From positions 434,001 to 498,000 of the forward strand of contig JADILM010000008.1 of the NCBI GenBank assembly GCA_016617785.1: a stretch of 64,000 nt of DNA. Direction: 5' to 3'. The stretch's first letter is position 1. Each line of letters starts with the position of its first letter. Shown piece by piece: positions 57,410-64,000 of this stretch. The translations under genes were made by a program, and so were the position numbers. Source of the stretch: Sporobolomyces roseus. Taxonomy: Eukaryota; Basidiomycota; Microbotryomycetes; Sporidiobolales; Sporidiobolaceae. Under the pieces are notes generated by a model. That model ran no database searches. It was not told the origin of the DNA and saw only the letters and a program-made list of their open reading frames with translations.

Positions 57410-58380
57410 CTATCGACCGAATACACCTGCACCACCGATGAGAACTAGTGCGAGAGTGACGGGTAGAGCGATCACTAGAGGGTGTGACATAGTCTTTGAT
57501 AGACTAGCGAATGAGCAACCTGCACAAGTCCAACCTACAGCGAGAGAATCATGTTCAGCATCTCGATTTACAGAGAAGCTGATCATGATATTTCGACTTA
57601 CCTGCTGCTAGCGGAGTATAAGGTTGAGGGGAATACAACGCAAAATTGATGATCGCGTTATTTCCGTTGAACCTCCCTGCCTCAGCCGTAGCGTCCGCAC
57701 CTCGTTCATCATAAACCCTCAACGTATAACTCGCTTGAGCTAACGGTAACGCATTCGCAGATTGCGCATATCTAGCGTTTCAATCTCAGTAAGCACAAGT
57801 ACAGAGAAGAAGAGAAAGGGGATGGGGTACTGACTGCCAGGGATCCCAAACGAGGGAAGTTTCAGCCGCTGCGATCGTAGTAATTGGGTAAGTGTACCCA
57901 TTCGCGGTACATCTAGCTTCGAAAGTCAAACTCTCTGGTGTCACACTACATACGGGGAGACTGATTAGCAAGGAGAAAGTGAGGTAAGAGGACGAAAGGA
58001 AAAATCGTACTAGAGTGAAGTATAGTTCCAACCGAAAGTTATAGGATTTCCTTCTGCGATTTTGTAGTATGAGGCAGCTGCAGTTTGCGCTGGTGTCAAG
58101 TATGTCAATCCTCCAGCTCTATATGATCGACAAACGAACGCGAACACAATCAAACGAGAAACAAGTCAGCCAACGCCTCTATCTCTGGTTGAATTTTGAG
58201 AGAGTAAGGGGTAACTTACGGTGCAGTTTGGGGTACACTGATTGTAGAACTAGCTTGTTGTTCTTGTCGTTTCTGGTGGAGATTAAGAGTGGGTTGAGGC
58301 AAGGAATCGGGAGTCGCGGTCGGATTTGGAGAGGAGAATCCGAGAGTCGCTAAGGAGGCTAGTAGGAGTATTCTCAGCAT
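57410..58380 (-). CDS. Secreted/membrane KRE9-like (Ser/Thr-rich, DUF7137-type) protein
   Basis: The N-terminus MLRILLLASLATLGFSSPNP is a clear signal peptide. A Gln/Ser-rich stretch follows, then a beta-sandwich-like domain spread over small exons: GGLTYLTPAQTAAASYYKIA, NPITFGWNYTSL, SVTPESLTFEARCTANGYTY, LVWDPWQ, YTLRVYDERG. C-terminally GWTCAGCS precedes a hydrophobic segment (HPLVIALPVTLALVLIGGAG) ending in FGR. This pattern (F-x-W-N-Y-T-S-L, cysteine pair, C-terminal membrane segment) fits fungal cell-surface proteins of the KRE9/KNH1-like group and probably the DUF7137 family. Cell-wall or membrane location is likely; molecular function is unknown. It is divergent from the AMPK beta gene. 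Confidence 0.7.
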
Positions 58381-59100
58381 TCTTGAGAGGTCGACTGCGG
58401 CAGAAGCGAGGGTATAGTGAAGGGTATAAGAGCGAATCGCACTGGATCAGTGGATCGCTCCCTCGTCCCTCTCCTTCGAATTTCGCTAAATTCGGCTAAC
58501 GACGGGACAAATCGAAGACAGCATTCAGGATATATTATCAAGAGGTAGCAGGCTCCAAGAGAGAGTTGTTATTGCTCTCTCCTTTCCATAGTGAAATCAA
58601 ACGAAACCTGCCTGTTGGCTTCGTCTTCATTCGCTACCTCCTCGCTGCTCTCTACTACAACTCTAGGTCGCTGTTAGGACAATTCTCCACGGGCCCACAT
58701 CCTCCTCCTTCCTCTTCCCCTTCATTTCGACTAGCAATTCCCCCATTCACTTTCAATCTCGATTATCATCTCACCTCGGCCGACTCTCGATAGTAGACAG
58801 CGATAGTAGGGTAACAAGAACAAGGTGAGTCTTTAACAGAATACAGTATTCAGCTGCAGTCAAGAGAGGAGGGAAGGTAGTGAGGTCAATTCGGTCGACT
58901 TGGGTTCGGTTCATTTACTTGCCCCCACTCTTGGACATCCTTAAGCCAATACAAAGCTACTCTCCAAGAGTAAGGTAGTATCAGCAAGGTGCATAGTGGG
59001 AAGAGGAACGATGAATTGGGAGATCCTTCGCAACCTTTCCCCTCTCGAGTAGAACCCAACACTAACCTCTCGCTCCTATCCTGAAACAGAACAGAGCAGG
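58381..59100. promoter_or_regulatory. Divergent promoter of the KRE9-like gene and the AMPK beta gene
   Basis: The 720 bp include a probable 5' UTR intron of the AMPK beta gene. The donor GGTGAGTC is near 58825 and the acceptor GAAACAG near 59090, about 10 bases before the start codon. Confidence 0.45.
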
Positions 59101-61808
59101 ATGGGTAACAATGCATCAACCCCAGCATCCTCAACTTCGCAATCCCACTTGGCAAGAGCTCGAGCATCTCATTCCCCTCGACCACGAAACATTTCCCTTC
59201 CCTCCTCAGAAGATTTCCGACCCTCTCGAACGAGTTCCCTCGCCGAACGAAGAAAGAAGAAGAATAGTTTAGACGTTCAAGATGGTACTGCAACAACAAC
59301 AACGAAGGGAGGAGCGGGAGGAGGAGGGAAAGATTCGAATAAAACTTCTACTGTACCTAGTTCGAATGCGACTACGGGAGGAAACAGTCCTGCCATGACT
59401 CGATTACCTTCTATTGGATTATCAAGTCATAGGAGGAAAGGAACGGCAGTCGTGGACAACGAAGCGGATGTAGATGATGAAGCTGGAGAAGGTTCTGATG
59501 AAGTTGACGACCCAGATTTACCGAGACCTGGAAGTGGAGTCGGTACTCTCAGAGGAGCGATGCAAGGGAAAGCTGAACATGTAGTGTATGGACCAAAGAG
59601 GGTCGATGATGGGACTGGATTCGTAGCGAGTCCGGCACCGGGAGGAATGGGAAAAGTCGTACCGATCAAAGCGATCTCTACGGTTGGGAACGCGACGACG
59701 GCGAGGAGTGATGCGGTTGCAAGAGGGGAAATGAGGAGCGGATTGACGGGGACAACGAGTCAGAATGTGAAAGAGAGTGCTGGATTGAGTCCGATTGGAG
59801 AGGGAGCAAGTAATCGAGGAAGTCAAGAAACGACAACGACGAATGGGAGGAGGAAACCTACGCTGCCGATGGATCCGGATGATACGATGCATCCAGGTTA
59901 TCGAGATTCACCGAGGCTGACTCCCGAAGTTTTGATGAGTACCGAATCGATGCCAGTTTTATCAAGTCCGAAAGGAGAAGAACCACCTTCCGATTCTCCC
60001 TTCACTTCGAACGATAACAACGACTTACCACATGATGAGAAGAGTAAATCCGCACCTCCCAGCTTACAACCGACCGCCGCTCCTTCCATGACAAATCTCC
60101 CTCAACACTCCTCGAGCGTCCACAGATCACATTCTCGCAATGTCATCAGCCCTACAACTTCATTCTCTGGTGCAGCTTCCTCCATCTTCGCACCTACTTC
60201 CCCCTTCTCTCCAACTTCCCCTCACTCGATCCCTTCGCATCTCCCCTCCGAATCTGATCTTCTCCCTCCTCACACCTCGACTCCAAATCCTCCATCTCAC
60301 GCACCAATAGAGACAGTCCTTGCTCCCGTAGTACCCACCGACGCACTCCCCTTATCAGCAGAATCCATTCCTTCCGGTACATCCGTCATCGCTTCACCGA
60401 CTCACTCGAAAGCGACTACTCCAACAGGCCACTACCCATCACCTGCGGTCCTTCTCCCTCCGACACTCTTCAACGCACCAGTAGCAGCAATCCCGATTCC
60501 TCTCCTCTCTGTCCCTTCACAAACCATCGCTCAGAACTTGATTGCTGCTGCAGTCGATCTTGGGGCAGGTGCGAATGGAGTACCGACATTGATCAAGTGG
60601 AAGAACGAGGATGGACAGGAAGAGAGGAAGGGAAGTAGGAAAGGACCGAGGGAAGTTTTTGTGACGGGTACTTTTGCGAATGGTTGGAAAGTCAAAATCG
60701 AACTGAGAAAGACCGAGTATGTGACGCTATCCTTCACTATCCCGTTTCTTTGAACAAGAGCTGATGAATGGCGTTCGTTGCATGCAGCGCTACGGATTTC
60801 TCTGCTTTGATTTCTTTACCTCCTGGTCCACATCGATTAAAGTTCATCGTCGACAACGAATGGAAAGCTTCGAAACATCTCCCCGTCGCAACAGACGCCG
60901 ATGGAAACCTGATCAACTACTTGCAAGTGAATCCGGTCGACACGAAACTCCCCGCGAATCTTTGGAACGCCTCAATGACTTCTCCTCCTCCGACTGCTTC
61001 GAACACTTCAAGTGGTGGCAACTCGAGCAACACGGTCGCTTCTTCTGCACCAACTACTTCAGTCCCTATCAACCCTTCGCAACAACCTTCGAAACTTCGA
61101 GAACAAGCCGTCGCTCGTTCAGCCGGTCAATCCTCCCTCTCGAACTCTCACGCTATTCAATGGCCCGGACTCGTCGGACTTGCAGGATGCACCGATGACG
61201 ATCCATCAGCGGGAGGCGACGTAGGACAAGGAGTTTACGACGAAGATGATCTAGCTACTTGGTCACAAGAGATTCCTCCCGAACTCGAAGAGTGGGGACA
61301 ATGGGAGCAACAACGAGACGAAATCGAATCCATTTGGCTCGAACAGAACCCTCACCCAACGAATTCGACTCCAGGTCCGAATTATCCTCCTCAACCTCTA
61401 AGTGCAGGAGTACCTCCACCGACTTTACCCGCGCAGTTGGAGAAAGGTCCATTGAATCATGCGGCGTACGTCACGATGGGGAGTGGAGACGATAATAGTA
61501 TTTTACCGAAACCGGATCATTCCGTGATCAATCACTTGGCGGCGAGTCCTATCAAGGGTGGATTCTTGTCAGTGGGTGTGACGACGAGGTATAAGAGAAA
61601 GGTAAGCTATCCGATCTCTAGTTCGAGCTGAGCTAGTCCGAGGAGAGCGGAAAAGCTGACCCTCTCGTCGTTTGTGTGTTTGCTTCTCTTACATTCAGTT
61701 CGTTACTATCGTACGTTCCCGTTCTCCTGTTCCTTCTAGTCGAAGCACAAGTGCTGACTTTCCCTCGCTTGTCCCCTTCAGGTCTACTACAAAGCTCTAT
61801 CGAGATAG
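59101..61808 (+). CDS. AMP-activated kinase (Snf1) beta subunit, Gal83/Sip2/Amk2 type
   Basis: The beta subunit tethers the Snf1/AMPK catalytic and gamma subunits and directs location. The start MGNNASTPASSTSQSHLAR has the N-terminal Gly for N-myristoylation, as in Sip2. About 480 residues of disordered Ser/Pro/Thr-rich sequence follow. The glycogen-binding (CBM48) domain spans an intron: REVFVTGTFANGWKVKIELR, then FSALISLPPGPHRLKFIVD, NEWKASKHLPVATDADG, NLINYLQVNP. The sugar-contact Trp, Lys and Asn positions are retained. The C-terminal association domain includes SQEIPPELEEWGQWEQQRDE and HAAYVTMGSG, and ends RYKRK, FVTI and, after two more small introns, VYYKALSR with TAG at 61806. The N-terminal disordered region is much longer than in yeast. 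Confidence 0.92.
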
Positions 61809-62216
61809 AATCCCCGACTTCTCCCTTTCTTCTCTCTCTCGACTTCTCTACCTTCCGCCCTCACTCTCGCCCCTCCCCTCGACTCGTACATATCGACTTT
61901 GCCTTTCTACACTGTCTATGCTTCAACCCCCACCTTCGTCGCTTTCTCTTCTCTTCTCTTTTTTCAGCAGTATCTCCCTTCTTTTACAGTACACGCAGTT
62001 CCCCTTTTCCCCTTTCTCGTCGTCCAGTAGTTGTTCTCTTCAGTACCTGCTTCGTTGTTCTCTCCCCTATCTGTTTGATCCTCTGCTCTCGAACCTTGAA
62101 TGCGAATCGAATGAATTCGAAAATTCAGTGTCTCCTTTTCCCAATTTTACGAGCTACAAGAGAGTACAAGAGATTCGTCTATATAGCAAAAAGAGAGAGG
62201 ATATAGTGTTCTTCCT
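61809..62216. other. Convergent 3' region of the AMPK beta gene and TSR2
   Basis: A strongly pyrimidine-rich stretch of 408 bp. It gives long open frames on the plus strand that consist mostly of Ser, Leu, Phe and Pro and are not genes. Probable UTR and terminator sequence. Confidence 0.5.
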
Positions 62217-62918
62217 CTATCGTTTCCCACCCTTCTTCTTTGGTTGTACCATTTCGAACCCATCTTCGTCGACAATCGGTTCCAACCTCTCCCTCGGTGG
62301 TGGTGGTGCTTCACCCATCTCGGTATCTTCCTCCTCCGTCTCGAACCCTTCACTGTCCTCCTCATCTGTCGTATCTTCATCCTCTGCTCCCGGTGCCCTA
62401 CTCGCCTCGAACCTCTTTGTCCCATCTTCCCTTTTCGCCTTCTCTGCTCCCTCCCTAAACTTCTTCGCCAATACTCCTTCTTCTTCACTCTTCCCACTTT
62501 GAACAACCTGAATACATTCCCTCCATAACGCGACTAAATCTTTAGCAATAATTTCTTCAGATCCATCTTCCAAATCCAAATCGAATTGTTGACCTATACC
62601 CCATTTCAACGTAGCTTCGACTTCGTCCCTCGCAGGAATGGGTACTCCACCTTCACTCATACTCGTACTCCCTTGGTTGTTCCCTGATGAAGCAGTCTCG
62701 GTAGCGGTCGAATAGAATAAATCTACTATATCTTCTGCGAGGTGAGTTCGGGCTTGAGAACCAGATGAACCTCCCCAACCGTGAGTGATGGCGATTCGGA
62801 GTGCGGGCCAGATGTGGAATAGGTCCAAGGTGGAACGGGCGAAGAGAGCGAGGGCTTGATCTTCTTGTGAAGGAGTGGGAATTGTAGAAGTAGAAGGGGA
62901 GGCCGTTGAGGTGGACAT
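62217..62918 (-). CDS. TSR2: Pre-rRNA-processing protein TSR2 (eS26 escortin)
   Basis: TSR2 carries ribosomal protein eS26 from the nuclear import receptor into pre-ribosomes and is needed for 20S pre-rRNA processing. The single 233-codon frame starts MSTSTASPSTSTIPTPSQ. It contains the WGG family block ALALFARSTLDLFHIWPALR followed by IAITHGWGG, an all-helical region, LKWGIGQQFDLDLEDGSEEI and AKDLVALWRECI. A long acidic tail (TTDEEDSEGFETEEEDTEMG) ends in DGFEMVQPKKKGGKR, as expected for TSR2. A 5' UTR intron is likely: on the minus strand a GTGAGT donor near 62980 and a CTCACAG acceptor lie just before the ATG. It is divergent from RPN10. Confidence 0.92.
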   Translation of the reverse strand: MSTSTASPSTSTIPTPSQEDQALALFARSTLDLFHIWPALRIAITHGWGGSSGSQARTHLAEDIVDLFYSTATETASSGNNQGSTSMSEGGVPIPARDEVEATLKWGIGQQFDLDLEDGSEEIIAKDLVALWRECIQVVQSGKSEEEGVLAKKFREGAEKAKREDGTKRFEASRAPGAEDEDTTDEEDSEGFETEEEDTEMGEAPPPPRERLEPIVDEDGFEMVQPKKKGGKR

Positions 62919-63109
62919 GGCTGTGAGAGAACGAGGATTATTAGCAGATCCGAGAGATTGTAAAGCTTGCTAGACTCACTTGGAGATGTTGAAAAGTGAA
63001 TAGTCGAGATGAGAGAGAGAGAGTTTCCTAAACGACGACGACGACGACTCTTTCCTTCTCTCTCCTCCTCACCTTTTCCCACATCACAACAAAGCACACT
63101 CTTGCCAAG
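62919..63109. promoter_or_regulatory. Bidirectional promoter of TSR2 and RPN10
   Basis: The divergent start codons are 191 bp apart. A GTC/GAC trinucleotide run is near 63030-63048. The yeast proteasome element GGTGGCAAA is not seen. Confidence 0.5.
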
Positions 63110-64000
63110 ATGTCACTCGAAGCAACCATGTTAGTATTAGACAATTCCTATCATTCAATTAACGGTGATTACGCTCGTCAGTTCTCTCTCCCCTCTCCTC
63201 CCTTCCTATTCCTTCTAGCTGAAAGAGAGTGTGAGAATAATGTATAGCTACACGATTGGAGGCTCAAAGTGATGCGGTTCATGTATTGTTCAATGCGAAA
63301 TTGAGAGCTAATCCAGAGAACGAAGTTGGTTTAATGGTCATGGCTGGTAAAGGGTGAGTTCGGCTGTCACTCTCTAGACTATCTAAGGACAAACACAGGG
63401 CGGGAGAAGACAGTGGGAAGCGAGATTTGAGAGTTCGATGACGAGGCCTTGACTTCGGAAGCTAACTTCTCTCGTCTTGTGACTGGCAGACCCGAAGTAT
63501 TGACGACGCTTACTCAAGATGAAGGGAAATTGATCGCTGCTATTCACGAGATCAAGAGAGGTGGTGAATCAGATTTACAAACTGGAATTCAAGTCGCTCA
63601 AGTACGCTCTACTCTCACTCTACCATATCCCCTCCGTCTGAGCTGATGGTGGGTGTGAATGAGTGCAGTTGGCGTTGAAACATCGACAGAACAAGAATCA
63701 GAGACAGAGGATTATCGTTTTCGTTGGAAGTCCAATCAAGGATAGTCAAGCAACTCTCGTAAAGGTACGCCTAGGTTCCAACACATTCACCGAATAACGT
63801 TCGCTGACTGTGGAGGAACTCTTGGTATACAGCTCGGAAAGAAATTGAAAAAGAACAACGTCGCTTTGGACATTATCTCTTTCGGTTCAACCAACGAAAT
63901 CGACCTCTCTATCCCTTCCCTCGCATCTTCCTCCTCTGCCCCTCCACCCACCTCTTCCGAAGAAACCAACGATTCGAAACTTTCATCACTGATCGATTCG
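63110..64000 (+). CDS. RPN10: 26S proteasome regulatory subunit RPN10, 3' part beyond the right edge
   Basis: Rpn10 is the ubiquitin receptor at the hinge of the proteasome lid and base. Five exons of its N-terminal VWA domain are present: [20 protein letters not shown], a short intron, [20 protein letters not shown] with [54 protein letters not shown] with SPIKDSQ, and [20 protein letters not shown]. These match the family almost residue for residue. The MIDAS-like DNS motif is kept. The ubiquitin-interacting motif(s) would lie after position 64000. The end of the visible sequence is the Ser/Pro-rich linker [14 protein letters not shown]. Confidence 0.95.

Noticed and set aside
61672..62502. 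276-codon plus-strand open frame of Ser/Leu/Phe/Pro
   Set aside because: It is a composition artefact of a TC-rich 3' region and the antisense of TSR2. The AMPK beta terminal exons and TSR2 explain the area.

Overview
The window is nuclear DNA of a fungus, most likely a basidiomycete yeast or related form. Genes are compact and rich in short introns (mostly about 50-80 bp, GT-AG, with CTGAC/CTAAC-like branch sequences). Intergenic gaps are short and many gene pairs are divergent. The housekeeping genes (APC2, RAD5, BST1, TAF1, DUT1, ADO1, an AMPK beta subunit, TSR2, RPN10) are all fungal-type orthologues. I see no rRNA, tRNA, CRISPR, plasmid or recognisable transposon. The precise lineage cannot be fixed by reading alone.

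Layout. 1-19.9 kb is ordinary core genome: APC2 (cut by the left edge), RAD5, a Zn2Cys6 regulator, a lactonase-type beta-propeller protein, a LYR-motif protein, the GPI inositol-deacylase BST1, and an ABC1/ADCK2-type mitochondrial kinase-like protein. 33.4-51.6 kb is also core: TAF1, dUTPase, a soluble hybrid histidine kinase, a Ser-rich protein, adenosine kinase and a second Zn2Cys6 regulator. 55.2-64 kb holds an acyltransferase, a KRE9-like secreted/membrane protein, the AMPK beta subunit, TSR2 and RPN10 (cut by the right edge).

The unusual part is 20.3-33.2 kb with an outlier at 51.8-54.7 kb. It holds nine F-box-like genes of two families, called FA and FB here. Four FA and four FB genes are arranged as head-to-head FA/FB pairs, each sharing a 328-349 bp intergenic region. 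A ninth gene (FB4) is unpaired. The shared regions carry a conserved roughly 28 bp block in all four pairs. Every paired FB gene begins with a five-codon first exon followed by a 59-61 bp intron, and every FA gene has one coding intron at the same place and phase. Pair 5 (51.8-54.7 kb) is inverted relative to the others, and its promoter is close to that of pair 1 along its whole length although the proteins have diverged strongly. FB1 and FB3 contain disruptions of the reading frame. A BTB-domain gene lies between pairs 2 and 3. I read this as an actively duplicating and decaying array of co-expressed two-gene modules of likely ubiquitin-ligase substrate receptors. That function is inferred and has not been shown.
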